From Verrucomicrobiia bacterium (lineage in GTDB: Bacteria; Verrucomicrobiota; Verrucomicrobiia; Limisphaerales; DSYF01): a stretch of 64,000 nt of DNA. Below the pieces are notes generated by a model. That model had not been told where the DNA came from, did no database searches, and saw only the letters and a program-made list of their open reading frames with translations. The position numbers and the translations under genes were made by a program. The number at the start of each line of letters is the position of its first letter. The first letter of the stretch is position 1. The stretch spans positions 26,719-90,718 of the forward strand of contig DASTWL010000088.1 in the NCBI GenBank assembly GCA_035765895.1. The letters run 5' to 3'. Shown piece after piece: positions 1-8,213 of this stretch.

Positions 1-267
1 GTCGGGGCCGAGCCCCATGCCGGGTGGATATTTTTCCACCGCCTCCCGGAGTGAATGCCGCAGGACTTCGGCGTAAAGCGATTCCTTGTCGCCAAAATGA
101 TAGTGAATTGCGGCAATGTTGGCGCCGGCGCGCTGGCAGATTTCCCGGACCGTGGCGTTGCGGAAGCCCACTTCGTCAAACACCGCCGTCGCGGCTTCAA
201 TCAGGCGGCGACGCGTCTCGGCTTCCGCTGCGAGCGGAGCCGGCGGGGTGAGCAGGGGCGCAACCAT
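1..267 (-). CDS. TetR/AcrR-family transcriptional regulator, CerR-like (partial, 3' end outside window)
   Basis: The N-terminal 89 residues of a TetR-type DNA-binding repressor are visible. The helix-turn-helix has the familiar pattern TVREICQRAGANIAAIHYHF followed by GDKESLYAEVLRHS, which is closest to the CerR (YbiH) branch. The ATG at 267 is chosen because the domain begins about 17 residues later and an 18-bp palindrome sits just upstream (282-299). The gene follows the SGNH hydrolase gene on the same strand, with 69 bp between them. Regulation is probably autorepression through that palindrome. The ligand-binding domain is outside the window, so the effector cannot be guessed. Family assignment is firm; subfamily is tentative. 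Confidence 0.88.
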   Translation of the reverse strand, partial: MVAPLLTPPAPLAAEAETRRRLIEAATAVFDEVGFRNATVREICQRAGANIAAIHYHFGDKESLYAEVLRHSLREAVEKYPPGMGLGPD

Positions 268-281
268 CGTAGCGTCATAGT

Positions 282-299
282 TTCAAACACCTGTTTGAA
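282..299. promoter_or_regulatory. Perfect inverted repeat, probable TetR operator
   Basis: TTCAAACA-CC-TGTTTGAA is an exact 8-bp inverted repeat with a 2-bp spacer, ending 15 bp before the start codon of the TetR gene. Size and placement are typical of TetR-family autoregulatory operators. Binding by this protein is inferred. Confidence 0.75.
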
Positions 300-336
300 C
301 TGTCAAGCATCCGCTGCAAGCGCGGGCGGGCGCGGC

Positions 337-1014
337 TCATTGGGGCAGGTAGGGGCGCACTTTGTCCGCCAGCAGCTTGTAGCCTTCGGCGTTGAAGTGC
401 AACCGGTCCGGGCGGAAGAGTTCCGGCCGCGGCTTGCCATCGGGCCCGAGCGACAGGGCGTAGACATCCACGTATTTCACGTGGGGCGTCTTCCTGGCGA
501 ACGCGGCCACCATTTCGTTCATGGCCTGTTCCTGGTCATGCTGCTGCCAGCGGGACGGCGTTGAGTTCCAGGCCATGAAATAAATGTCGGTGGCGGGCAG
601 CTTGGCGTGGATGGTTTTTACAAACGCCTCAAAGTCGGCAAAGACCTGCGTGGGGGATTTGCCGTTGGCCAGGTCGTTGCCGCCGGCGCGGAAGAAAATG
701 GCGCGTGGCTCGTAGGGGAAAACAATCCGGTCGGCGAAGTGCGTGCTGTCGGCGATTTCCGAGCCGCCAAAACCGCGATTGATCACCTGATGATGCGGGA
801 AATCGGCGGCCAGCGTTGTCCAGAAGCGGATGGTGGACGAGCCGAGAAAGAGAATCGCGCCCTTGGGCGGCGGATTGGTGCGGTCGCTTTGTTCGAACGC
901 GGCAATTTCCCGTTCCCATTGGGCGAAGTTGTGGTTGGTTTCACCCGCACCCAGTGCGCGCGGAGCCAACGCCGTCACGAGTCCCAAACAGATAACAGCA
1001 AACAATGACTTCAT
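337..1014 (-). CDS. Secreted SGNH/GDSL-type hydrolase (esterase/lipase-like)
   Basis: The 225-residue protein has a signal peptide (about residues 1-23) and the four SGNH blocks: FLGSSTIRF with the nucleophile serine in G58-S-S60, NRGFGGS, RAGGND, and DRLHF with the D203/H206 pair near the C-terminus. Such proteins hydrolyse ester bonds, and in sugar-utilisation contexts often remove acetyl groups from carbohydrates. It is the fifth gene of a minus-strand run galK - symporter - small membrane protein - galM - this gene, 20 bp after galM. A role in de-esterifying a galactose-containing substrate is inferred from neighbours; the natural substrate is not visible. GSS replaces the canonical GDS, as is common in this family (PF13472). 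Confidence 0.85.
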   Translation of the reverse strand: MKSLFAVICLGLVTALAPRALGAGETNHNFAQWEREIAAFEQSDRTNPPPKGAILFLGSSTIRFWTTLAADFPHHQVINRGFGGSEIADSTHFADRIVFPYEPRAIFFRAGGNDLANGKSPTQVFADFEAFVKTIHAKLPATDIYFMAWNSTPSRWQQHDQEQAMNEMVAAFARKTPHVKYVDVYALSLGPDGKPRPELFRPDRLHFNAEGYKLLADKVRPYLPQ

Positions 1015-1034
1015 GAGATTTCCAATGGTTTAGG

Positions 1035-2075
1035 TTATGCAGCAGAGAAGCGATGCACGGTGGTCTGCCGGTAAATCTGTCCCGGGTGCAAGATGGTGGT
1101 GGGAAAGTGCGGCTGATTGGGGGAATCCGGATAATGCTGGGCCTCGAGGCAGAAGGCATGGTGCGGTCCGTAGCTCCAACCGCCCTTGCCGGTCAGGGAG
1201 CCGTCGAACCAGTTCGCCGTGTAAAGCTGGATGCCGGGCTCCGTGGTGAATACTTCCATGACGCGGCCGGATTTCGGTTCCGCGACGCGGGCGGCGAGCG
1301 CGAGCGACTGACCGCCACCGCGCAGCACGAAATTGTGATCGTAGCCCTGTGGTGTGCCGCCGAGTCTGGCGAAACGGGCGCCGATGGCGGTGGGCTTGGT
1401 GAAGTCAAGCGGGGTGCCCTGCACCGCGCGGATTTCGCCGGTTGGAATCAGGTTGGCGTCCACGCTGGTGTAAAAATCGGCGGCCAGCATCAGCCGGTGC
1501 TGTTTGACGTCGCCCCGCCCGGCGAGGTTGAAATAGCTGTGGTTGGTCAGGTTGACTGGCGTGGGCTTGGTGGTGCGGGCAAAATATTCGATCGCCAGCT
1601 CGTTTTCATCCGTCAAGGCCATGATGACCGTGACGTCCAGCTTGCCCGGAGAACCCTCCTCGCCGTCGGCGCTCGTGTAGGTGAACTTTACGGCCGCGCC
1701 CCGCAACGGCCGGGCCTGCCAAAGCACCTTGTCAAAGCCTTTGCGGCCGCCGTGCAGCGCGTTCGGGCCATTATTGATCGCAAGTTTGCAGGTGCGGCCC
1801 GCCAGGGTGAAACGGCCTTTGGCGATGCGGTTGGCGTAGCGTCCGACCGTGCAGCCGAAGTAGGGATGGCCTCGGAGGTATTGGGCGAGATTGTCGAAAC
1901 CCAGCACCACGTCGCCAAGGCGGCCTTTCCGGTCCGGCACGTGCAACTCTGTGAGGATGGTGCCGTAATTGGTGATCTTGGCGACGAGCCCGTGGCGGTT
2001 TTGCAGGGTGAACAGGTCCACGCGCTGGCCGTTGGACAATTTGCCGAAGGGTGAACGGATGACCGAAGGTTTCAT
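1035..2075 (-). CDS. galM: Aldose 1-epimerase (galactose mutarotase)
   Basis: The 346-residue cytoplasmic protein spans the whole aldose 1-epimerase family. It interconverts alpha and beta anomers of galactose so that galactokinase receives the alpha form. Visible signatures: GRYANRIAKGRF, NALHGG (substrate His), TNHSYFNLAG (catalytic His), YDHNFVLRG, and FCLEAQHYPDSPN, carrying the catalytic glutamate. No signal peptide is present, unlike the second epimerase at 59783-60925. It belongs to the galactose operon and is preceded by a strong intercistronic hairpin (2122-2158). Confidence 0.95.
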   Translation of the reverse strand: MKPSVIRSPFGKLSNGQRVDLFTLQNRHGLVAKITNYGTILTELHVPDRKGRLGDVVLGFDNLAQYLRGHPYFGCTVGRYANRIAKGRFTLAGRTCKLAINNGPNALHGGRKGFDKVLWQARPLRGAAVKFTYTSADGEEGSPGKLDVTVIMALTDENELAIEYFARTTKPTPVNLTNHSYFNLAGRGDVKQHRLMLAADFYTSVDANLIPTGEIRAVQGTPLDFTKPTAIGARFARLGGTPQGYDHNFVLRGGGQSLALAARVAEPKSGRVMEVFTTEPGIQLYTANWFDGSLTGKGGWSYGPHHAFCLEAQHYPDSPNQPHFPTTILHPGQIYRQTTVHRFSAA

Positions 2076-2121
2076 CGGGCGTGCAGGTAAAAGGCGGACG
2101 GTGCCGGCGCAAAAACAGCAG

Positions 2122-2158
2122 CGCTCCCGCCGTGGCCGGCGCGGTCACGACGGGAGCG
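2122..2158 (-). terminator. Intercistronic hairpin in the galactose operon (attenuator or RNA-stabilising stem)
   Basis: Read on the minus strand, a 13-bp stem (CGCTCCCGTCGTG with CACGGCGGGAGCG, one G-U pair) encloses an 11-nt loop and is followed after a few bases by TTTTT (plus-strand AAAAA at 2111-2115). It lies between the small membrane protein gene and galM. The T-run is 6 nt away from the stem, so partial termination or mRNA stabilisation is as likely as full termination. Confidence 0.5.
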
Positions 2159-2166
2159 GCGACAAA

Positions 2167-2379
2167 TCACGGCTTGTTATTTTTCCGGGCGTTGAGCGCC
2201 ATCCACAACATCCAGATGCCGAAGATGAGGAGGAACACTCCCCAGATCAGGTTGATGTTGATGTTGAGCGACCGCTCGTAAAGCTCCTTGTTGGAGCCGG
2301 AGACGAGGCCGTAAATGCTCATGAGCGCACCGATGATGCTGAACATGAGACCAATGGGGAGGCGAATATCGAGACCCAT
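2167..2379 (-). CDS. Small two-helix membrane protein accompanying the symporter
   Basis: This 70-residue protein has two predicted membrane helices (about residues 8-28 and 43-64) joined by a short polar loop with SGSNKELYERSLNIN, and a basic tail RKNNKP. It starts 22 bp after the symporter stop codon, so it is cotranscribed with it. I recognise no named family. An accessory or stabilising role for the transporter is a guess from position and size. The start codon is a clear ATG and the coding frame is uninterrupted. Confidence 0.7.
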   Translation of the reverse strand: MGLDIRLPIGLMFSIIGALMSIYGLVSGSNKELYERSLNININLIWGVFLLIFGIWMLWMALNARKNNKP

Positions 2380-2401
2380 AGTGTTAGCTCCTTTTCAGGT
2401 T

Positions 2402-4351
2402 TTACCAGAAGATGAAGTTGAGAATGACGCAGCCGATGAGCAGGAGGATGCCCGTCACCGCCGGCTTGAGATACCACGCCTCATCCTCGGCCTTGAGTTT
2501 GGGCGTCATGGAATAAACGAGGCCCTTGAGTTCCTCGTTCGTCTTGGTCCGTGCTGTCGCGAGCGAAATGCCCGCGGTCAAGAGCAGACAGACAATGAAT
2601 GCGAAGCTGGCCAGCCAGAAGTTCTGGGCCATTTCGCTGGGGAACTGCTGCACCACGCCAAGGTATCCACCCTTCATCGGGTTGAGCACATGGCCGCTGG
2701 CGAAGTTGGTCGTGGTGGTTGTGACGGCGTGGAACACGGCCGAGGTGCCGATGCCGCCGAGCAGCCCGAGGAAGGCGCCGGTGCCCGTGGTGCGCGCCCA
2801 GAACATGCCCAGCAGGAATGTTGCAAACAGCGGGGCATTCACGAAGCCGAACACCAGCTGAATGATGTCCATCGCATTGTTATACATGGAGGCGAAATAC
2901 GCCGCCCCGATGCTCAACAAAATGCCGACGACGGTGATGACGCGGCCCATCCACATGTAGTGGTCGTCGCTCTTGTTGGGCGCGAGATAGGCTTGATAGA
3001 GGTCGTAGGTCCAGACCGTGTTGAAGGCCGTCACGTTGCCGGCCATGCCGGACATGAACGACGCGAGCAGGGCGGTCAGCGCCAATCCAAGCAGGCCGGG
3101 CGGGCAATACTTTTTGACCAGTGAGAGGATGACGCCGTCGTAATCGTATTCAGCCACGCTGTTGTAAACGCCGTCCTTGATCTGTTCATCGGTCATGGGC
3201 TGGGCCGCATTGGCGGCAATCAACGCCGTCAGCTTGTCGGCGTTGACCTTTTTGCCCAATGTTTCACCCACGGCGGTGACGGTGGCCGCGGCCTCGGCGG
3301 GCTTTGCCGCCTTCACGGTGGCGACGGCCTTCTCATAAGCCGCGTCGGCGATGATCGGCGGGGGAATGCGATAATGCTTGTCCGGCATGGCGGTCAGGGC
3401 CACGGCAATCATGCCGGGCACAATCACCAGCGCGGGAAACAACATTTTCGGCACGGCCGCAATGATGGGCGTGCGCCGGGCGGCGCCCATGTTCTTGGCA
3501 GCCATCGCGCGCTGGACTACGAGGAAGTTGGTGCACCAGTAACCGAACGAGAGCACGAAGCCGAGGCCGAAGACCATGGCGAAGAGGTCCACGCCCATTG
3601 GATTGGAGGACGCCCCGCCCAGCAGAGGTTTCCACGCGCTGGTCCAGGCATCGGCCGCGAAGCTCTTGCTGTTCAGGTCGTATGCCATCGGATTCTGCGC
3701 CACCTGGCCCAGCGTGCTGTTCATGTGATGCCAGCCGCCCACGTCCTTCAGGCCGAGATAAACCACCGGGGCGAAGCCGAGCACAATCATGAAGAACTGC
3801 AGCACTTCGGTGTAAATGGCCGAGGTGAGGCCGCCTTTCAGCACATACACCAGCACGACCGCGGAACAAATCCAGAGCGCGAGATGATAATTCCAACCCA
3901 GGAGCTGATTCAGCAATTTGGCCAGCGCGTTCATCGAGATGCCGGACGCAAATACCGTCATCACGGCGAACGAAATGGAGTTCAACGCGCGCACCCGTTC
4001 GTCAAAGCGCATCTTGAGGTATTCCGGCACCGAACGCGCCTTGGAGCCGTAGTAGAACGGCATCATGAACACGGCCAGAAACACCATCGCCGGAATCGCG
4101 CCCACCCAGTAGAAGTGCGCCGTGGCGATGCCGTATTTCGCGCCGCTGGCCGCCATGCCGACCAGTTCCAGGGCCCCGAGATTCGCCGAGATGAACGCCA
4201 GCCCGGTGACCCAGGCGGGGATCGAGCGGCCGGACGTGAGAAAGTCCGACGAGCTCTTCATGTATTTCTTCAATGCGAAACCGATGCCGATCACGAACGC
4301 CGTGTAGAGCGCCAGGATCGCGTAATCGATCAGCTTGAGGTCGATGTGCAT
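2402..4351 (-). CDS. Sodium:solute symporter (SSS family), probable Na+/galactose transporter
   Basis: The 649-residue polytopic inner-membrane protein belongs to the SSS/SglT family. Family marks include the N-terminal SSSDFLTSGRSIPAW segment, FISANLGALELVGM, RSVPEYLKMRFD after the second helix pair, and YVLKGGLTSAIYTEVLQ. It should import a sugar driven by sodium, and galactose is suggested by the galK and galM neighbours. It is about 100 residues longer than classical members because an alanine-rich hydrophilic insertion (about residues 325-397) separates two helices. It lies 55 bp downstream of galK and 22 bp upstream of a tiny membrane protein gene. Family assignment is firm; substrate is inferred. 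Confidence 0.92.
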   Translation of the reverse strand: MHIDLKLIDYAILALYTAFVIGIGFALKKYMKSSSDFLTSGRSIPAWVTGLAFISANLGALELVGMAASGAKYGIATAHFYWVGAIPAMVFLAVFMMPFYYGSKARSVPEYLKMRFDERVRALNSISFAVMTVFASGISMNALAKLLNQLLGWNYHLALWICSAVVLVYVLKGGLTSAIYTEVLQFFMIVLGFAPVVYLGLKDVGGWHHMNSTLGQVAQNPMAYDLNSKSFAADAWTSAWKPLLGGASSNPMGVDLFAMVFGLGFVLSFGYWCTNFLVVQRAMAAKNMGAARRTPIIAAVPKMLFPALVIVPGMIAVALTAMPDKHYRIPPPIIADAAYEKAVATVKAAKPAEAAATVTAVGETLGKKVNADKLTALIAANAAQPMTDEQIKDGVYNSVAEYDYDGVILSLVKKYCPPGLLGLALTALLASFMSGMAGNVTAFNTVWTYDLYQAYLAPNKSDDHYMWMGRVITVVGILLSIGAAYFASMYNNAMDIIQLVFGFVNAPLFATFLLGMFWARTTGTGAFLGLLGGIGTSAVFHAVTTTTTNFASGHVLNPMKGGYLGVVQQFPSEMAQNFWLASFAFIVCLLLTAGISLATARTKTNEELKGLVYSMTPKLKAEDEAWYLKPAVTGILLLIGCVILNFIFW

Positions 4352-4406
4352 AGTGCGATTTTTCTAGGTTTAGTTTTGTGGGGTTGTCAGCGGGAAAGGT
4401 GGTGGG

Positions 4407-5588
4407 TCAGCCCTGCAACAAGGTGGCTCCCTGGCCCGGGCGGGAGACAAATAGCGACGGGGTGATCTTGGTCTTCGCCTTGTAGGCCCGGGCGATTTTG
4501 GCCGCGATGGCCTTGACCTTGGACGCCTGCACGAGCGCCACGCAGCAGCCGCCGAAGCCGCCGCCGGTCATGCGGCAGCCAAAGACGCCGCCCTTCCGGC
4601 CAATGCCGTGCGCAATCTCGACCACGTCATCCAGTTCCGGGCAGCTCACCTCGTAGTCGCCGCGCAACGAGCCGTGGCTCGCATACATCAGTTCGCCGGC
4701 CGTTTCCCAGTCGCCGCGGGCAAAGGCCCGGGCGGCGGTGGTGGTGCGCTCGATTTCGGTCACCACGTGCCGGGCGCGGCGGAAAACCAGATTGGACATC
4801 CGGCTGGGCGCGGCGTTGACGTCCGCCAGCGTCGCGCTGCGGAGCGACTTCACACCGAGCAGCTTTGCGGCTTCCTCACACTGACGGCGGCGGTCGGGGT
4901 ATTCGCTGCCGGTCAATTCGTGCTTCACGTTGGTGTTGATCACCAGCACGGCCACGGACTTGGACTTCATCGGCACCAACTGGGTTTTGCGCGACTGGCA
5001 GTCGAGCAGGAGCACGTGGTCCTGCCGGCCCATGACGGAAATGAATTGGTCCATGATGCCGCAGGGCATGAGCGCAAATTCATGCTCGGCCTTCTGGCAG
5101 AGCAGTCCTTTCTGGACTTGCGTCAGCTTCTTGCGCGTCACCGCCTCGAGCAGCGTGGCCGTGGCCACTTCGAGCGCGGCGCTGCTGGAGACACCGCCGC
5201 CGAGCGGGACGGTGGATTCGATGTGCGCGTCAAAACCGGGGAGCTTGGCGCCGAGTCGTTGGAACCCAACCAGCACGCCCTTGAAATAATTGGCCCACGC
5301 CGGTTCGCCGCGTTGGATGGGCTGGTCCAGGTCGATGGTGGCGGTTCCTTTTGCGGTGCCGCTGGTCAAGGTGATGCGGTTCGTGCCGTTGGGTGCGGCG
5401 GCGATGACCGTGTAGCGCTCCAGCGCCATGGGAAAGACGAAGCCGTCGTTGTAGTCGGTGTGTTCGCCGATCAAATTGACGCGGCCGGGGGCGGCGGCAA
5501 TCCATTGCGCAGCGCGGCCGGCACGCCTGCGAAAGGCGTTGGCGGTGGTGCGGGAAAGTTCAGAGAGAGGGGTGTTGGAACCGATCAT
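4407..5588 (-). CDS. galK: Galactokinase
   Basis: The 393-residue protein is of normal family length and phosphorylates alpha-D-galactose to galactose-1-phosphate, the first committed step of the Leloir pathway. All three GHMP-kinase motifs are present: GRVNLIGEHTDYNDG near residues 35-49 (galactokinase signature), PLGGGVSSSAALEVA (ATP binding), and GCRMTGGGFGGCCVAL near the C-terminus. It is the first gene of the minus-strand galactose operon, so import, mutarotation and phosphorylation are encoded together. galT and galE are not in the window. I could not find a convincing promoter or operator directly upstream. Confidence 0.97.
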   Translation of the reverse strand: MIGSNTPLSELSRTTANAFRRRAGRAAQWIAAAPGRVNLIGEHTDYNDGFVFPMALERYTVIAAAPNGTNRITLTSGTAKGTATIDLDQPIQRGEPAWANYFKGVLVGFQRLGAKLPGFDAHIESTVPLGGGVSSSAALEVATATLLEAVTRKKLTQVQKGLLCQKAEHEFALMPCGIMDQFISVMGRQDHVLLLDCQSRKTQLVPMKSKSVAVLVINTNVKHELTGSEYPDRRRQCEEAAKLLGVKSLRSATLADVNAAPSRMSNLVFRRARHVVTEIERTTTAARAFARGDWETAGELMYASHGSLRGDYEVSCPELDDVVEIAHGIGRKGGVFGCRMTGGGFGGCCVALVQASKVKAIAAKIARAYKAKTKITPSLFVSRPGQGATLLQG

Positions 5589-5948
5589 GTTGTGCTGAGT
5601 GTCTTTTAGTCCTGTGTAATCCTGCGTGCTGGGCGCGGGTTAGTATGAAAAAAATCCCCGGCGCGTCGAGCCTTTCCTTGAAGCATGGCTTGCCTCGCAA
5701 CGCGATTGACGGCGCCTTTGCTAATGCATGCGTTCATTGAATTTCAGTCTGAAACCCGCTGGCATCTTCAGAAAAGGACTGACGCTCCAGCCGGTGGGGA
5801 GTGAACGGCGTGGCCAGCCCGGGACGCGCGCCACCGTGCCAAGTTCACCGGGATTTCGCCAGCCAATTGTTTTGGTCTCCCGGCCCGCGTGCCCGTTGAC
5901 TTGACTGCCGGCCGGCTTCACTTCGATTATTCGAGCCGCGCAACCAAC
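5589..5948. other. Divergent intergenic region between galK and fucU operons
   Basis: These 360 bp separate two divergently transcribed sugar operons and probably hold both promoters. I see a plausible plus-strand promoter near the right end (5901-5930). The left part has no element I can name. No small ORF on either strand looks like a gene; the longer minus-strand frame from 6329 is antisense to fucU. Confidence 0.5.
5901..5930 (+). promoter_or_regulatory. Candidate sigma70-type promoter of the fucU operon
   Basis: TTGACT (5901-5906), an 18-bp spacer and GATTAT (5925-5930) would give a start near 5937, leaving a 12-nt leader before the fucU ATG at 5949. Prediction by eye only. Confidence 0.4.
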
Positions 5949-6338
5949 ATGCTCAAAACTGGCATCCTCAATCCCCAACTGAATTCCCTGCTGGCGCGGG
6001 TGCGCCACACCAACACGCTCGTCATCGCCGACCGCGGATTTCCGTTCTGGCCGATGATTGAAACGGTGGACCTTTCCCTCGTGGACGGCATTCCCACGGT
6101 GCTCGACGTCGTGCGGGCGCTGCGGCCCAACTTTGTCGTGGGCCAGGTCTGGATGGCAGAGGAATTCCTCAAGCACAACGACGAGCCAACGCGCGCCGCC
6201 TTTGCCGCCGCGTGGGCCGGCGTGCCGGTCGCGCACGAACCGCACACCGAGTTCAAACGGCGCGTGCCCCAGGCCATCGGCCTCATCCGCACCGGCGACA
6301 CCGTGCAATACGCCAACATGATTTTGCAATCGGCATGA
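5949..6338 (+). CDS. RbsD/FucU-family sugar mutarotase
   Basis: The 129-residue protein matches the RbsD/FucU family, which interconverts pyranose anomers (or pyranose/furanose forms) of ribose or L-fucose. Diagnostic segments are [35 protein letters not shown] at the N-terminus, with the active-site histidine, [15 protein letters not shown] in the middle, and the C-terminal [17 protein letters not shown]. The ATG at 5949 is preferred to an upstream in-frame ATG because family homology begins exactly there. It overlaps the next gene by ATGA, so translation is coupled. The dehydrogenase and lactonase that follow favour L-fucose or a related L-sugar over ribose. Confidence 0.92.
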   Translation: MLKTGILNPQLNSLLARVRHTNTLVIADRGFPFWPMIETVDLSLVDGIPTVLDVVRALRPNFVVGQVWMAEEFLKHNDEPTRAAFAAAWAGVPVAHEPHTEFKRRVPQAIGLIRTGDTVQYANMILQSA

Positions 6339-7354
6339 AGGCGCTGTTCATCACCAAACCGGGGGAGACCCAATATGCCGACGTCGCCGCCCCGCAGCCG
6401 CAACCGGGCGAGGTGCTGCTCCAGGTCCGCCGGCTGGGTTATTGCGGCTCAGACCTGAACACATTCCGCGGCTTCAATCCGTTGGTCACGCTGCCGCGCA
6501 TTCCGGGTCATGAGATTGGCGCCACGATTGCCGCAGTGACGCCGGGGGTGCCCGACCACTTTCAGCCCGGCATGGAAGTCACCGTGGTTCCCTACACGAC
6601 GTGCGGGACCTGTCCTTCGTGTCGCAGCGGCCGGGTCAATGCCTGTCGCAGCAATCAGACGCTGGGCGTGCAACGTGACGGCGCGCTGACCGAATTCATT
6701 GCCGTGCCATGGCAGAAGCTGGTGCGTTCGGAAAAATTGTCGCTGACGGAGCACACGCTCGTCGAACCGCTCAGCGTCGGTTTTCATGCGGTGGAGCGGG
6801 GCCGGGTGGGTGCGGCGGACACCGTGCTGGTCTTCGGCTGCGGCATGATTGGACTGGGCGCCATTGCCGGCGCGGCCCTGCTGCGGAATGCGCGCGTGAT
6901 TGCCGTGGATGTGGATGACGCCAAGCTGGCGCTGGCCCGGAAAGCCGGCGCGGCCGAGGTCATCAATTCCAAGACCGGCAACCTGCACGAGCAGGTTCAG
7001 GCGCTGACCCAGGGCGATGGTCCGGGGGTGGTCATTGAGGCGGTCGGATTGCCCGCCACCTTTCGCGCCGCGGTGGACGAAGTCGCCTTTGCCGGGCGGG
7101 TCGTTTACATCGGTTACGCGAAGGAGCCGGTGGCCTACGAGACGAAATACTTTGTGATGAAGGAACTCGACATCCTGGGTTCGCGCAACGCGACGGCCCA
7201 GAATTTCACGGACGTGGTCGGCGTCGTGGAATCCGGCCGCTATCCGGTGCGGGAAACCATCACGCGGGTCGTGCCGTTTGCGAACGCGGCGGCCGCGCTG
7301 GCGGAATGGGCGGCCGATCCGGGCCGGGTTACGAAGATTCACGTCGAGTTGTAG
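6335..7354 (+). CDS. Zinc-binding alcohol/sugar dehydrogenase (MDR family)
   Basis: The 339-residue protein is a medium-chain dehydrogenase. Catalytic zinc ligands appear in GYCGSDL and GHEIG, the structural-zinc cysteines in [16 protein letters not shown], and the NAD-binding Rossmann turn in [14 protein letters not shown]. Related proteins oxidise sugar alcohols or sugar acids (sorbitol dehydrogenase, threonine dehydrogenase, L-galactonate 5-dehydrogenase). Lying between a mutarotase and a lactonase, it could oxidise an aldose to its lactone or act on the sugar acid. The start ATG at 6335 overlaps the mutarotase stop. The exact substrate cannot be read from sequence. Confidence 0.88.
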   Translation: MKALFITKPGETQYADVAAPQPQPGEVLLQVRRLGYCGSDLNTFRGFNPLVTLPRIPGHEIGATIAAVTPGVPDHFQPGMEVTVVPYTTCGTCPSCRSGRVNACRSNQTLGVQRDGALTEFIAVPWQKLVRSEKLSLTEHTLVEPLSVGFHAVERGRVGAADTVLVFGCGMIGLGAIAGAALLRNARVIAVDVDDAKLALARKAGAAEVINSKTGNLHEQVQALTQGDGPGVVIEAVGLPATFRAAVDEVAFAGRVVYIGYAKEPVAYETKYFVMKELDILGSRNATAQNFTDVVGVVESGRYPVRETITRVVPFANAAAALAEWAADPGRVTKIHVEL

Positions 7355-7375
7355 GGCGTGCATTGTCAGCAGGCC

Positions 7376-8206
7376 ATGACCATTGACGCGCACCACCATT
7401 TTTGGCGTTACAACGCTGTGGAGTTTGGCTGGATCGATGACGCCATGGCGGCGATTCGTCGCGACTTTCTGCCCGCGCAGCTCGAGGCGGAAATCGCGGC
7501 GGCCCGGGTGGACGGCGTGATTTCCGTGCAGGCGCGGCAGTCATTGGTGGAAACGGAATGGCTGCTCAACCTCGCCGAGAATCATTCCTTCATCCGGGCG
7601 GTGGTTGGCTGGGTGCCTTTGAGTTCCCCCGGGGTGCGTGCCGACCTCGAACGTCTGGCTGAACAGCCAAAGCTTCGCGCCGTGCGTCACGTGTTGCAGG
7701 GCGAACCGGACGAGCGTTACATGCTGCGGCCGGATTTCAACGCCGGGATCCGCCTGCTGCGCGAATTTGATTTGCGCTATGACCTGCTGATCTTCGAGCG
7801 TCACCTGCCGCAGACGATTGCCTTTGTGGACCGGCATCCCGACCACGTGTTCATCCTCGACCACATCGCCAAGCCGAAGATTGCGGTGAACGAACTTTCG
7901 CCGTGGCGCGAGCGGCTCGCGGAACTCGCGGAGCGGCCGAACGTGTATTGCAAGATTTCCGGCCTCGTCACCGAGGCGGATTATCGCACGTGGACCGAGG
8001 AACAACTGCGGCCCTACCTGGAAACCGTGCTCGAAGTGTTTGGACCGCATCGCCTGATGTTCGGGTCGGACTGGCCGGTCTGCCTGGTGGCGTGTGGTTA
8101 CGCCCGCTGGGTTTCGCTGGTCCGGGATTTCATCCGTGAACTCTCGCCGGCGGAACAGGCGCGCATTTTGGGCGGCACAGCGGTGGAGGCTTACGGCCTG
8201 GCCTGA
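7376..8206 (+). CDS. Amidohydrolase-family sugar lactonase (L-fuconolactonase/L-rhamnonolactonase-like)
   Basis: The 276-residue metal-dependent hydrolase opens with DAHHHFW (HxH metal site) and ends its barrel with LMFGSDWPV (metal-binding Asp). FILDHIAKP carries a further conserved His. This is the pattern of the amidohydrolase-2 subgroup that opens L-fucono-, L-rhamnono- or 4-sulfomuconolactones. The ATG at 7376 is chosen because the family starts almost immediately with the HxH strand; an earlier in-frame start adds only CQQA-type residues. It lies 21 bp after the dehydrogenase gene. Together with the mutarotase and dehydrogenase it forms the upper part of a non-phosphorylative L-sugar pathway; no dehydratase or aldolase is present. 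Confidence 0.88.
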   Translation: MTIDAHHHFWRYNAVEFGWIDDAMAAIRRDFLPAQLEAEIAAARVDGVISVQARQSLVETEWLLNLAENHSFIRAVVGWVPLSSPGVRADLERLAEQPKLRAVRHVLQGEPDERYMLRPDFNAGIRLLREFDLRYDLLIFERHLPQTIAFVDRHPDHVFILDHIAKPKIAVNELSPWRERLAELAERPNVYCKISGLVTEADYRTWTEEQLRPYLETVLEVFGPHRLMFGSDWPVCLVACGYARWVSLVRDFIRELSPAEQARILGGTAVEAYGLA

Positions 8207-8213
8207 TTCAAAT

